Translations under genes and position numbers: made by a program | The notes under the pieces: generated by a model | Told to the model about the DNA's origin: nothing | The model's database searches: none | Seen by the model: only the letters and a program-made list of their open reading frames with translations | NCBI GenBank assembly: GCA_021154065.1 | Contig: JAJKJG010000200.1 | Coordinates: forward strand, 1 to 20,983 | DNA length: 20,983 bases | Direction of reading: 5' to 3' | Source of the DNA: Methylobacterium sp. | GTDB lineage: Bacteria > Pseudomonadota > Alphaproteobacteria > Rhizobiales > Beijerinckiaceae | In this document: positions 8,479-16,036 of the stretch, piece by piece | How positions within the stretch are numbered: position 1 is the stretch's first letter | Layout of the letters: the number at the start of each line of letters is the position of its first letter

Positions 8479-10743
8479 ATGTTCGACGCTGACGCTCCGA
8501 CCGCGAGGCTCCGGCCGGTGCTCGCGACGATCTTAGTTGCGGCCGCGGCGGCGCTTTCGTTCGCGCTTCCGGCGCGGGCACTGTCGCCCGGCGAGATCGA
8601 CGGCAAGGTCGAGGAGCTCCTTGCCCGCATGACGCTCGCCGAGAAGATCGGCCAGCTCAATCTCGTCTCGAACGGTCCGCTCTACCGGCCCGAGATGGTG
8701 CGCGAGGGCCGCGTCGGCGCCGGCATCAATTTCAACAACGCCCAGGACGTCGCCGCCGCGCAGCGGCTGGCGCGGCAATCGCGGCTCGGCATCCCGCTGA
8801 TCTTCGGCCTCGACGTGCTGCACGGTTTCCGCACCATTTTCCCGATGCCGCTCGCCGAGACCGCGACCTTCAACCCGGCGCTCGCCCGGATGGCGGCGGA
8901 ATCGTCGGCCCGCGAGGCCGCCTATGTCGGCGTGCAATGGACCTACGCGCCGATGGCCGACATCGCGCGCGACCCGCGCTGGGGCCGCATCATCGAGGGC
9001 GCCGGCGAGGACCCGTATCTCGCCCGCGTGTTCACGACGGCGCGCGTCGAGGGGCTGCACGCCGGCGGGCTTGCGACTGGCGTCAAGCATTTCGCCGGCT
9101 ACGGCGCCGCCGCCGGCGGGCGCGACTACGACGCGACCGACATCCCGCCGGCTGAATTCCGCGATGTCTTCCTGCCGCCGTTCCGTGCCGCGGTCGAGGC
9201 CGGAACCGAGACCGTCATGAGCGCCTTCAACGCGCTGAACGGCGTGCCGGCGACGGCGAACCCATGGCTCCTCACCGGCATCCTGCGCAACGAGTGGGGC
9301 TTTGATGGCTTCGTGGTGTCGGACTGGGCGGCGATCCACGAGCTCATCGCGCACGGCATCGCGGCCGACGGCGCCGAGGCCGCCCGCAAGGCGTTCCTCG
9401 CCGGTGTCGACATGGATCTCGCCGGCGGGCTCTACGACCTCCATCTCGCCGACGAGGTGCGGGCCGGGCGCGTGCCGGAGGCAGCCGTCGACGAGGCGGT
9501 CCGGCGCGTGCTGCGCGTCAAGTTCCGCCTCGACCTGTTCGAGCGGCCGGACATCGACGCGAGCCGCGTCGACGCCGTGTTCCCGACGCCGCAATCGCGT
9601 CAGGCGGCGCGGTCGGTCGCGCGCGAATCCCTCGTGCTGCTGCAGAACCGCGGCGACGTCCTGCCGCTCGCGCCCGGCATGCGGTCCGTCGCGGTCGTCG
9701 GCGCGCTCGCGGCGAGCGCCAAGGATCACCTTGGGCCGCACGCGGCGCGCGGGCATCGCGAGGACACGGTGACGATTCTCGACGGCCTCAGGCAGCGCGC
9801 CGGGAGAGCCGGTATCGCCGTCGCTCATGCCGATGGCTGCAGCCTGCGCTGCGAGACCACCGAGGGCTTCGCGGCCGCGGTCGCGGCGGCGGGCGCGGCC
9901 GATGCCGTGATCGCGGTGCTCGGCGAGCCCGAAGCCCTGTCGGGCGAGGCGGCGTCGCGCGCGCATCTTAGCCTGACCGGACACCAGCCCGAGCTTCTCG
10001 CCGCGCTCGCCGCGACCGGAAAGCCGGTCGTCGTCGTGCTGATGGCCGGGCGCCCGCTCGAGATCGGGCCGGCGCTCGACCAGGCGGCGGCGGTGCTGAT
10101 GGCCTGGTATCCGGGCGTCGAGGGCGGGCCGGCGGTCGCCGAGGCCCTCTTCGGCGACGTCGTCCCGAGCGGCAAGCTGCCGATCACCTGGCCCCGCGCC
10201 GCCGGGCAGATCCCGATCCACTACAACCGCCTGCCGACCGGCCGGCCGACGCGCGCCGACAACCGCTTCACGCTGAACTATGTCGACGAATCGATCGAGC
10301 CGCTGTTCCCGTTCGGCTTCGGCCTGAGCTACACGCGCTTCGGCTTCTCGGACCTTACGGTCGCGACGCCGCGCCTGTCGGCGTCCGACACGCTCGAGGT
10401 GCGGGTGCGGCTCGCAAACACCGGTGCCCGGGCCGGCGCCGAGGTGGTGCAGCTCTACGTGCGCGACGTCGTCGCGAGCCGCAGCCGCCCGGTGCGCGAG
10501 CTCAAGGCCTTCGAGAAGGTGTTCCTCGACGCCGGCCAATCGCGGGAGGTGCGGCTCGAGGTGCCGGTTCGCGAGCTCGGCTTCCATCTCGAGGACGGCA
10601 CTTACGTCGTCGAGCCCGGCCGCTTCGAGATCTTCGTCGGCGCCGACGCCCGCGCCGATCTCGCCGCGAGCTTCGAGGTCATCGAAGGCTTGCGCGTCCC
10701 GCCGGGCCGCCGCGAAGCTAGCCGCGTCAAGGGCCGGGAGTAG
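8479..10743 (+). CDS. bglX: Periplasmic beta-glucosidase, glycoside hydrolase family 3 (BglX-like)
   Basis: 754 residues from ATG 8479, which has GAGG four bases upstream and gives a clean signal peptide (LATILVAAAAALSFALPARA, cut near ALS). An alternative ATG at 8428 would add 17 residues. It hydrolyses terminal beta-glucosides, probably in the periplasm. N-terminal TIM barrel: RMTLAEKIGQLNL, FGLDVLHGFRTIFPMPL, DPRWGRIIEGAGEDPYL, K203-H204 in VKHFAGYG, and nucleophile D282 in GFVVSDWAA. The second domain contains LSGEAASRAHLSLTG, the region that carries the acid/base Glu in this family. The fibronectin-III-like C-terminal domain includes EVVQLYVRD and LKAFEKV. Length matches E. coli BglX. 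The last 17 bases overlap the convergent reductase-MarR gene. Confidence 0.95.
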   Translation: MFDADAPTARLRPVLATILVAAAAALSFALPARALSPGEIDGKVEELLARMTLAEKIGQLNLVSNGPLYRPEMVREGRVGAGINFNNAQDVAAAQRLARQSRLGIPLIFGLDVLHGFRTIFPMPLAETATFNPALARMAAESSAREAAYVGVQWTYAPMADIARDPRWGRIIEGAGEDPYLARVFTTARVEGLHAGGLATGVKHFAGYGAAAGGRDYDATDIPPAEFRDVFLPPFRAAVEAGTETVMSAFNALNGVPATANPWLLTGILRNEWGFDGFVVSDWAAIHELIAHGIAADGAEAARKAFLAGVDMDLAGGLYDLHLADEVRAGRVPEAAVDEAVRRVLRVKFRLDLFERPDIDASRVDAVFPTPQSRQAARSVARESLVLLQNRGDVLPLAPGMRSVAVVGALAASAKDHLGPHAARGHREDTVTILDGLRQRAGRAGIAVAHADGCSLRCETTEGFAAAVAAAGAADAVIAVLGEPEALSGEAASRAHLSLTGHQPELLAALAATGKPVVVVLMAGRPLEIGPALDQAAAVLMAWYPGVEGGPAVAEALFGDVVPSGKLPITWPRAAGQIPIHYNRLPTGRPTRADNRFTLNYVDESIEPLFPFGFGLSYTRFGFSDLTVATPRLSASDTLEVRVRLANTGARAGAEVVQLYVRDVVASRSRPVRELKAFEKVFLDAGQSREVRLEVPVRELGFHLEDGTYVVEPGRFEIFVGADARADLAASFEVIEGLRVPPGRREASRVKGRE

Positions 10744-11710
10744 CGGCTCGACCTCCGGCGCCGTGCCGCTCGATCAGGAGATCGAGCGCGTGCTTGATCA
10801 TCGCCCGCTCCTCTTCCGTGAACGGCGCCAGGATCGCGGCCTCGTGCTCCTTTGCGGCCGCGAGCACCGGCGCGACTCGGATGCGCCCGGCTGCGGTGAG
10901 GTGGACGCGGGCGCGGCGGCGGTCCTCCTCGTCGGCGCGGCGCTCGACCAACCCCTCGCGGGCCATCTTGTCGAGGATCTTGGTCATGCGCGGCTGCTGC
11001 ATCAGCGCCATCGCGGCAAGCTCGCCGACGCCGAGCCCCTCCGCGTCGGCCAAGCAGGCGAGCACCCGCCACTCTGCGACGGAGAGCCGCCAGCGCTTCA
11101 GCGCGGCGTGGAACTCGCCGGACACGATCTGGCTCGCGCGGGCAAGGAGGTAGGCCAAATAGGTCTTGGCGAAGCTGTCCCGCGGCAGCTCGCGCCGGCG
11201 TCCGCCGCCGATGCGCCTGAGCTCGCCCGAATGGAACAGCAGCGGATCGTGCGGCTTGGCGATGAAATGCACCACCTCGCCGACGAGGATCGTGTGGTCG
11301 CCGCCGTCGTAGCGCGCCCACACCCGGCATTCGAAGATCGGCGCGATGCCGTCGAGGATCGGCGCCCCGGTCGCGCCGCGCACGAAGACGAGGTCGGCGA
11401 ACTTGTCGCCGCGTTCGCTCCGGCCGGCAAAGCGCAGCGCCAGCTCCTGGTGGCCGGCGTCGAGGAAGTGGATCGCGAAGGCATCGGCCCCGACGAAAGC
11501 CGGATAGCTCGGCGCAGCCTTCGCCACGCACCAGAGGACGAGCGGCGGGGCGAGCGACACCGACGAGAACGAGTTCGCGGTCATGCCGACGGGGCGGCCG
11601 TTCGCGAACGCGGTCGCGATGGTGACGCCGGTCGGGAATTGGCCGAGCGCGCGCCGGAACGCATCCGGGGTCAAGGTCCCGGCGGCGCCTCGCACCGGCT
11701 CGTCGGCCAT
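10727..11710 (-). CDS. Flavin reductase fused to a C-terminal MarR-like domain (two-component monooxygenase reductase type)
   Basis: 327 residues from ATG 11710, preceded by GGAAGG. An ATG at 11749 would add 13 residues without a ribosome site. Residues ~12-165 are a DIM6/HpaC-type flavin reductase: FPTGVTIAT, MTANSFSSVSLAPPLVLWCV, GDHTILVGEV and PLLFHSG. Residues ~180-320 are a MarR winged helix: LSVAEWRVLACL, recognition-helix region LMQQPRMTKILDKMAREGLV, and wing DEEDRRRARVHLTAAG. The same order is known in the C1 reductase of Acinetobacter p-hydroxyphenylacetate hydroxylase, where the MarR-like part senses the aromatic substrate and controls reduced-flavin supply. By analogy it would feed FMNH2 or FADH2 to an ACAD-fold oxygenase, such as the one at 16033-17322. 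DNA binding is also possible. It is divergent from the dioxygenase gene. Confidence 0.88.
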   Translation of the reverse strand: MADEPVRGAAGTLTPDAFRRALGQFPTGVTIATAFANGRPVGMTANSFSSVSLAPPLVLWCVAKAAPSYPAFVGADAFAIHFLDAGHQELALRFAGRSERGDKFADLVFVRGATGAPILDGIAPIFECRVWARYDGGDHTILVGEVVHFIAKPHDPLLFHSGELRRIGGGRRRELPRDSFAKTYLAYLLARASQIVSGEFHAALKRWRLSVAEWRVLACLADAEGLGVGELAAMALMQQPRMTKILDKMAREGLVERRADEEDRRRARVHLTAAGRIRVAPVLAAAKEHEAAILAPFTEEERAMIKHALDLLIERHGAGGRAATPGP

Positions 11711-11778
11711 CGCGCCTTCCGTCTCCGGCTCAGAAATATTCCTTTTCATGTAACACGGCGGGGAGGTAGGCTCCAGGC
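11711..11778. promoter_or_regulatory. Divergent promoter region between the reductase-MarR and dioxygenase genes
   Basis: This 68-base gap contains an unusually AT-rich patch at 11733-11755 (AGAAATATTCCTTTTCATG) in GC-rich surroundings, with an AATATT core. GGGAGGTAGG at 11761-11770 is the likely ribosome site for the dioxygenase. A shared control site for both genes, possibly bound by the MarR-containing protein, is an inference. Confidence 0.5.
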
Positions 11779-12825
11779 ATGTTCGCCGACCGCATCGAGG
11801 GCAAATGGATCGACGCCTTCGCGGAGGTCTTCGAACGTTGCGCCGTCAGGGCCGGCGACACCGCCGCGATCCTCTCGGAAACGCAGTCGCGGCCGGTGAA
11901 CGTGCATGTTGCGGAGCTGGCGCTGCTGCGGCTCGGCGCGAAGCCGTTCCACATCGTCGTGCCGACGCCGCGCAACCGGCATCCGGTGCCGGTGCGCTCG
12001 ACCGGCGCGAGCGCCGCGATCGGCGGGCTGTCGGCCGTCGTCGCGGCGCTCGGGCAGGCCGGCTTCGTCGTCGACTGCACGGTCGAGGGGCTGATGCACG
12101 CGGCCGAAACGCCGGCGATCCTCAAGGCCGGGGCGCGCATCCTCGCGATCTCGAACGAGCACCCGGAAACGCTCGAGCGCTTGCGGCCGGATTTGGCGCT
12201 CGAGGGCGAGGTGCGCGCCGCCGCCAGGATGCTGCGCGCGGCAAAGCGCATGCGCGTCAGCTCGGCGGCCGGCACCGATCTGACCATCGCCATGGAAGGC
12301 GCCGCGACCGTCGGCGTCTGGGGCTGGACCGACCGCCCCGGCACGCTCGCTCATTGGCCGGGCGGGCTCGTCGTCAGCTTTCCGAAGCCCGGAGCCGTGA
12401 ACGGCACGCTGGTGCTCGCCGAAGGCGACATCAACCTCACCTTCAAGCGCTACCTCGCGGCGCCGGTGCGGCTCGCGATCACGAACGACTACGTCACGGC
12501 GATCGACGGCGGCGGCACCGACGCCGTGCTGATGCGCAGCTATCTCGCCGCCTGGGGCGAGCCGGAGGCCTACGCGGTGTCGCATGTCGGCTTCGGCCTC
12601 AACCGCCGCGCCCGCTACGAGGCGCTGACGATGTACGACCGACGCGACACAAACGGCACCGAGCTGCGCGCCGTCGCGGGCAACTTCCTGTTCTCGACCG
12701 GCGCCAACGAGTTCGCCGGCCGCTACACCGCCGGCCATTTCGACTTACCGGTGATGAACACGACGATCGACATCGACGGCCTCGTCGTGGTGCGGGAGGG
12801 GGAGGTGCAGGCCGTGTTCGCCTGA
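11779..12825 (+). CDS. NicX-like 2,5-dihydroxypyridine 5,6-dioxygenase (M29 aminopeptidase-like fold)
   Basis: 348 residues, close to the ~350 of Pseudomonas NicX. NicX is an Fe(II) enzyme that opens 2,5-dihydroxypyridine to N-formylmaleamate in nicotinate breakdown. The reported NicX metal ligands (His265, His318, Asp320) have clear counterparts: H269 in SHVGFGLN, and H320 and D322 in AGHFDLPVMNTT. The spacing is nearly identical. Other family-like stretches are IAMEGAATVGVWGW and PGGLVVSFPKPGAVNGTLV. Databases often label this family leucyl aminopeptidase. It is divergent from a flavin reductase-MarR gene, which supports an aromatic or pyridine catabolic role. Substrate is inferred; a related ring-diol is equally possible. 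Confidence 0.78.
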   Translation: MFADRIEGKWIDAFAEVFERCAVRAGDTAAILSETQSRPVNVHVAELALLRLGAKPFHIVVPTPRNRHPVPVRSTGASAAIGGLSAVVAALGQAGFVVDCTVEGLMHAAETPAILKAGARILAISNEHPETLERLRPDLALEGEVRAAARMLRAAKRMRVSSAAGTDLTIAMEGAATVGVWGWTDRPGTLAHWPGGLVVSFPKPGAVNGTLVLAEGDINLTFKRYLAAPVRLAITNDYVTAIDGGGTDAVLMRSYLAAWGEPEAYAVSHVGFGLNRRARYEALTMYDRRDTNGTELRAVAGNFLFSTGANEFAGRYTAGHFDLPVMNTTIDIDGLVVVREGEVQAVFA

Positions 12826-12840
12826 CGCTCGGGGCGAGCG
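12826..12840. terminator. Short hairpin between convergent dioxygenase and antitoxin genes
   Basis: CGCTCG and CGAGCG form a 6-bp GC stem with a GGG loop immediately after the dioxygenase stop and just before the convergent antitoxin stop. There is no T-run on either side, so it is at best a weak or Rho-assisted terminator. Confidence 0.35.
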
Positions 12841-12844
12841 ACGC

Positions 12845-13144
12845 TTAGGCTTGATCCTGCGGAACAGCGGTCAGCTTGAGGCCTAACGATTTGACGACCC
12901 GGATCACCGTCGTGAACTCCGGGTTGCCCTCGGCGCTCAGCGCGCGATAAAGGCTCTCGCGTGAAAGCCCCGTCTCGCGCGCGATCTGCGACATGCCCTG
13001 TGCGCGCGCCACGATGCCGAGCGCGTCCGCGATGAAGGCAGGATCACCGGTCTCGAGCGCCTCGCTCAGATAAGCGGCGCGCGCCTGTTGGCTGTTCAAA
13101 TATGCGGCAGGGTCGAAGGGGCGCGTCTGCGTGACCATGCTCAT
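12845..13144 (-). CDS. HigA-like antitoxin, probable addiction-module antidote (HTH)
   Basis: 99 residues; the ATG 13144 overlaps the toxin stop (ATGA), and an ATG at 13138 is also possible. The start FDPAAYLNSQQARAAYLSEALETGDPAFIADALG is characteristic of the probable addiction-module antidote family. It is followed by a helix-turn-helix, GMSQIARETGLSRESLYRAL, and FTTVIRVVKSLGLKL. It would bind the RelE/HigB-type toxin and repress the operon. The frame is intact although the toxin frame upstream is not. It is convergent with the dioxygenase, 19 bases apart. Confidence 0.9.
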   Translation of the reverse strand: MSMVTQTRPFDPAAYLNSQQARAAYLSEALETGDPAFIADALGIVARAQGMSQIARETGLSRESLYRALSAEGNPEFTTVIRVVKSLGLKLTAVPQDQA

Positions 13145-13436
13145 CCCTCAAGATCGCGTGCCATCGCTTTGGCCGTCCGGATATCCCGGTCCTGCGTGCT
13201 CTTCTCGCCGCTGCACAACAAAATGACCACCGTCGTGCCTCGCTGCGTGAAGTACACGCGATAGCCGGGTCCATAATGAATTCGCATCTCGCTAACACCT
13301 TCTCCGACCGACCGCAAGTCGCCAAAGTTGCCGAAGGCTAACCGTTGAACGCGCCCAGGACCTTCACTTGCGCGCGACGGTCCTTCAGCTCCGAGAGCCA
13401 CGTTGAGAAGACGGTGGTCTCGCGAACTTCGATCAT
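13141..13436 (-). pseudogene. RelE/HigB-type toxin (killer protein family) with a single-base frameshift
   Basis: The natural start is ATG 13436: MIEVRETTVFSTWLSELKDR, typical of the family. After 32 codons it hits TAG at 13338-13340. The rest of the toxin lies in another frame: VQRLAFGNFGDLRSVGEGVS, then MRIHYGPGYRVYFTQRG and the C-terminal GEKSTQDRDI segment, ending at TGA 13141-13143. The join is at the GGGCGC around 13350-13356 on the minus strand. One missing base there (CTG GCG CGC expected, CTGGGCGC present) explains it. As written the N-terminal helix is cut off from the catalytic part, so the toxin is probably inactive unless this is a sequence error. It is the first gene of the pair; antitoxin translation is coupled. 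Confidence 0.85.
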
Positions 13437-13442
13437 TCGATC

Positions 13443-13460
13443 TGTAGCTTAACGGCTACA
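13443..13460 (-). promoter_or_regulatory. Inverted repeat just upstream of the toxin start, candidate operator
   Basis: On the minus strand TGTAGCCGTTAAGCTACA has 6-bp arms (TGTAGC/GCTACA) around a 6-base centre and ends six bases before the toxin ATG. HigA-type antitoxins repress from short palindromes over the promoter, so this is the likely binding site. The role is inferred from position. Confidence 0.55.
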
Positions 13461-13519
13461 CATGCCCGCGGCAAGAGGAACGCGGAGAAGCAATCGGCCT
13501 TATGGAGTGTTTCGGGCGA

Positions 13520-13795
13520 TCACCGCGCCGCGATCCGCCCCTCGTCCACGACCCAACCGTCGGCATCGTACTTGACCCAGCCGCTGCGGCTCGTGCCGGC
13601 AGCGGTGTCCAGCTCCTGGAACGACTCGTAGCGGGCGACGAGGCGGCCGTCGGCGTCGTATTCCTCATGGTTCCAGAAGGTGCCGCGCAGGGCGCCGCCG
13701 CGGCTTCGGGAGCGGACCTGATCCAGGCGGTGATCGGCCGCGACCCCGAAGATCGCCTCGAAGTTCGGGATCGCGGCTATGCGTTCGAGCAACAT
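13520..13795 (-). CDS. Small hypothetical protein, last of three adjacent small genes
   Basis: 91 residues from ATG 13795, with GAGG five bases upstream. Two similar segments, HEEYDADGRLVARYESF and WVKYDADGWVVDEG, suggest two short beta-hairpin units. No signal peptide or membrane segment is seen, and I do not recognise a named family. It follows the disrupted small gene by 9 bases and is probably co-transcribed with it. Product is expected to be cytosolic; function unknown. Confidence 0.7.
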   Translation of the reverse strand: MLLERIAAIPNFEAIFGVAADHRLDQVRSRSRGGALRGTFWNHEEYDADGRLVARYESFQELDTAAGTSRSGWVKYDADGWVVDEGRIAAR

Positions 13796-13804
13796 GTCGC
13801 CTCG

Positions 13805-13989
13805 TCAGAAATCCACGAAGGGATAGCGCCGCATCAGCGTCCGGCGCAGAGCCCGGGCTTCCGCCGCGACTCGAGCACCGCCCGCCCGGCGGCGAGCATC
13901 CGGGCGAGGAGCCCGCGCCACGCCGGGAGAACGGCGGCCGGTACCGCCTCACCGAAGGCCGGCAGCGCCGGGAGCATCGCCGGCCTCAT
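13805..13989 (-). pseudogene. Small hypothetical gene, probably frameshifted
   Basis: ATG 13989 overlaps the stop of the previous small gene (ATGA). The frame gives 51 residues, MRPAMLPALPAFGEAVPAAV to RAVLESRRKPGLCAGR, and stops at 13834-13836. From about 13868 another frame reads AAEARALRRTLMRRYPFVDF and stops at TGA 13805-13807, nine bases before the next ATG. That continuation looks more protein-like and gives normal operon spacing, so I suspect one missing base at 13868-13870 (GAG TC GCG); the repaired product would be ~61 aa. This is less certain than the two toxin frameshifts because the family is not recognised. Confidence 0.45.
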
Positions 13990-14216
13990 GCCACCGGCCC
14001 TCCGAAGCGCCGCGAGATCTCGCGCTCGAGGTCGTCGGTGATGCGGCCGCCATGGCGGTCGATGAAGCGCGCCACCTCCGCCTCGGCGCGCAGCCGCTGC
14101 ATGGTCATGAGCGCCGCCAAGACGCGCGAGAATAGGCCTGGACGGGGATGCGCCTCGGCGGGATTGCCGGGCAGGGCTGCAGCCGAGCCGGAGAAGAAAT
14201 GAGCTGCAAACGCCAT
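13986..14216 (-). CDS. Small hypothetical protein with a charged C-terminal helix
   Basis: 76 residues from ATG 14216, fixed by an AGGAGGT ribosome site six bases upstream. A longer frame to 14327 is unlikely. The N-terminal third is small and hydrophobic (AAHFFSGSAAALPG), and LFSRVLAALMTMQRLRAEAE is an amphipathic helix. The C-terminus ARFIDRHGGRITDDLEREIS resembles segments I recall from small rhizobial proteins of unknown function. It is first of three tightly spaced small genes, and its stop overlaps the next start. Confidence 0.7.
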   Translation of the reverse strand: MAFAAHFFSGSAAALPGNPAEAHPRPGLFSRVLAALMTMQRLRAEAEVARFIDRHGGRITDDLEREISRRFGGPVA

Positions 14217-14479
14217 TGGGTGACCTCCTGAACTGGGTGAGGCCGTCCGAGGCGCTTCCTCTTTGGTCGTGTTCTTGAGCGCAATATCAGCCTTCATGTT
14301 GCGCTGCAGCACCCCGCCCGCGAGCATGGCGGTTATGAGCGCACCACATGAAACCTTGGAAAATTGCCGGCTTTTCCCCGTTTGTTGCTCGCGCGACGCG
14401 CAGGAGCTGACGATTCAGGCACGAAGATGTGATATTTTAGAAGCGTCCGGAAATGCTCACGCGAGGCGACTCAAGCGCT
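14217..14479. other. Non-coding gap with no identified element
   Basis: 263 bases between the CoA ligase stop and the first small gene. It is locally AT-richer (for example GATATTTTAG near 14430) and must hold the promoter of the small minus-strand genes. GGAAAA and TTTTCC at 14358-14377 form a weak 6-bp stem with an 8-base loop. I see no gene. Confidence 0.4.
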
Positions 14480-16036
14480 TTACTGCGCCGCAACCGCCTG
14501 ATTCGGCGCCGCCGCAGCCGCGTCCCGTAGCCGGAAATGCTGCACCTTGCCCATGACGTTGCGCGGCAGGCTCTCGACGAAGATCACGTCGCGCGGGACC
14601 TTGAAGCGGGCGAGCTCGCCGGCGACGTGCGCCTTCAGCGTCGCGGCATCGGCGCTCATGCCGGCCCGCAGCACCACATAGGCGGCGGGCACCTCCTGCC
14701 ATCTCGGGTCGGGGCGGCCGATCACCGCCGCTTCGGCGACGGACGGATGCGTCAGAAGCACGCGCTCGATCTCGGCTGGATAGACGTTCTCGCCGCCCGA
14801 GATGATGAGGTTCTTCCGGCGGTCATGGACGAAGACATAGCCGTCCTCGTCGCGCATCCCGACGTCGCCGGAGAAGTACCAGCCGTCGCGCAATGCCGCC
14901 GCCGTCGCTGCGGCGTCGTCCCAATATCCGCAGAACAGGTTAGGACCGCGGAGCGCAATCTCGCCGACGGTGCCGGGCGGCAGCGCGAGGCCGGCATCGT
15001 CGACGATCTCCGCGTCGCAGACGAGGCCCGGTAGGCCCGTCGAGCCCGGGCGTGAGCGGTCGCCGGACAGAGAGGTGTAGACCGCGATCGGGCCGGTCTC
15101 GGTCGAGCCGTAGACTTGCAGCACCGGCACGCCGCGGCGCTCGAACGCGTCGATCAGCGGCTGCGGCACCGTCGTCGAGCCGGTCGTCAGCGCGCGCAGG
15201 CTCGAGAGATCGGTGTCGGCATAGGAGGGATGCTCGATGACGGCCTGCATGGTCGCCGGCACGAGCACGGTCAGGGTCGGGCGCTCCCGTGCGATCGCCG
15301 CGAGCGTCTTCTCCGGCGCGAAGCGCGGGTGCAGCGTGACGGTCGCGCCGTGATGGAGCGCCGGCGTCGTCTGGATGTTGAGCCCGCCGACGTGGAACAG
15401 CGGCAGCACGGTCAGCACGTGATCATCGGCGGTGAGCCCGTGCATGTGCTGGCTCATCACGCCGTTCCAGAACAAGGCCTCCTGGCGCAGCACCGCGCCT
15501 TTCGGCCGCCCCGTCGTGCCGGAGGTGTAGACGACAAGAAGCGACGACGAGAGATCGACATGCGGGACCCGCCCCTCGCCGGAACCGAGGGCGAGGAGAT
15601 GCTCGAACGACACCGCGTCCGGCGGCGCGAAATCGAGACCGACGACCCGCGCCTTGGGCAGGGCTTCGCGCAGCGGCCCGATTGTCGCCGCGAACGCCTC
15701 CTCGACAACGAGCGCCGACACCGACGCGTCGGTCAGGATGAACAGCTGCTCCTGAACCGCGAGGCGCCAGTTCAGGGGCACGAGCATCGCCCCGAGTCGG
15801 GCGCAGGCATAGAGCAGAACGAGCGTGTCGGGGTGGTTTACGGCGAGCACCGCGACGCGGTCGCCGCGACCGATCCCGAGCTCGCTCTGCAGCGCCCGTG
15901 CTGCGGCCTCGATCCGCTCCGCCAGCGCCGCATAGGTCAGCGTGCGGCCCTCGAAGCGCACGGCCGGCTTGTCCGGCGTGAACGCCGCGTGCCCCAGGAT
16001 GAAATCGGAGAGGTCCACGGCGCCGCCCGCGCTCAC
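14480..16036 (-). CDS. AMP-forming acyl/aryl-CoA ligase (ANL superfamily)
   Basis: 518 residues from GTG 16036, which overlaps the upstream stop (GTGA). It activates a carboxylic acid as an acyl-AMP and transfers it to CoA. Motifs in order: P-loop YTSGTTGRPKG at 170-180, YGSTETG at 309-315, SGDVG at 389-393, hinge DRRKNLIISGGENVYPAEIE at 405-424, and catalytic Lys497 in LPRNVMGKVQHF. Length and pattern fit a stand-alone fatty-acid or aromatic-acid CoA ligase; the acid cannot be told from sequence. It is last in the hydrolase-ACAD-ligase group, so its substrate is probably made or used by those enzymes. Confidence 0.92.
   Translation of the reverse strand: MSAGGAVDLSDFILGHAAFTPDKPAVRFEGRTLTYAALAERIEAAARALQSELGIGRGDRVAVLAVNHPDTLVLLYACARLGAMLVPLNWRLAVQEQLFILTDASVSALVVEEAFAATIGPLREALPKARVVGLDFAPPDAVSFEHLLALGSGEGRVPHVDLSSSLLVVYTSGTTGRPKGAVLRQEALFWNGVMSQHMHGLTADDHVLTVLPLFHVGGLNIQTTPALHHGATVTLHPRFAPEKTLAAIARERPTLTVLVPATMQAVIEHPSYADTDLSSLRALTTGSTTVPQPLIDAFERRGVPVLQVYGSTETGPIAVYTSLSGDRSRPGSTGLPGLVCDAEIVDDAGLALPPGTVGEIALRGPNLFCGYWDDAAATAAALRDGWYFSGDVGMRDEDGYVFVHDRRKNLIISGGENVYPAEIERVLLTHPSVAEAAVIGRPDPRWQEVPAAYVVLRAGMSADAATLKAHVAGELARFKVPRDVIFVESLPRNVMGKVQHFRLRDAAAAAPNQAVAAQ

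Noticed and set aside
8533..10587. Long minus-strand open frame (684 codons) opposite the GH3 gene
   Set aside because: It is a shadow of codon bias. The plus strand has all GH3 motifs, and the antisense product has only repetitive charged sequence.
13665..13952. 95-codon minus-strand frame starting MRRYRPPFSRRGAG
   Set aside because: It overlaps two better small genes in other frames, has no ribosome site that I can see, and reads as Arg/Gly/Ser low-complexity sequence.
14358..14377. GGAAAA/TTTTCC inverted repeat as a terminator of the CoA ligase gene
   Set aside because: It is only a 6-bp AT-containing stem with an 8-base loop, about 100 bases past the stop and without a following T-run.
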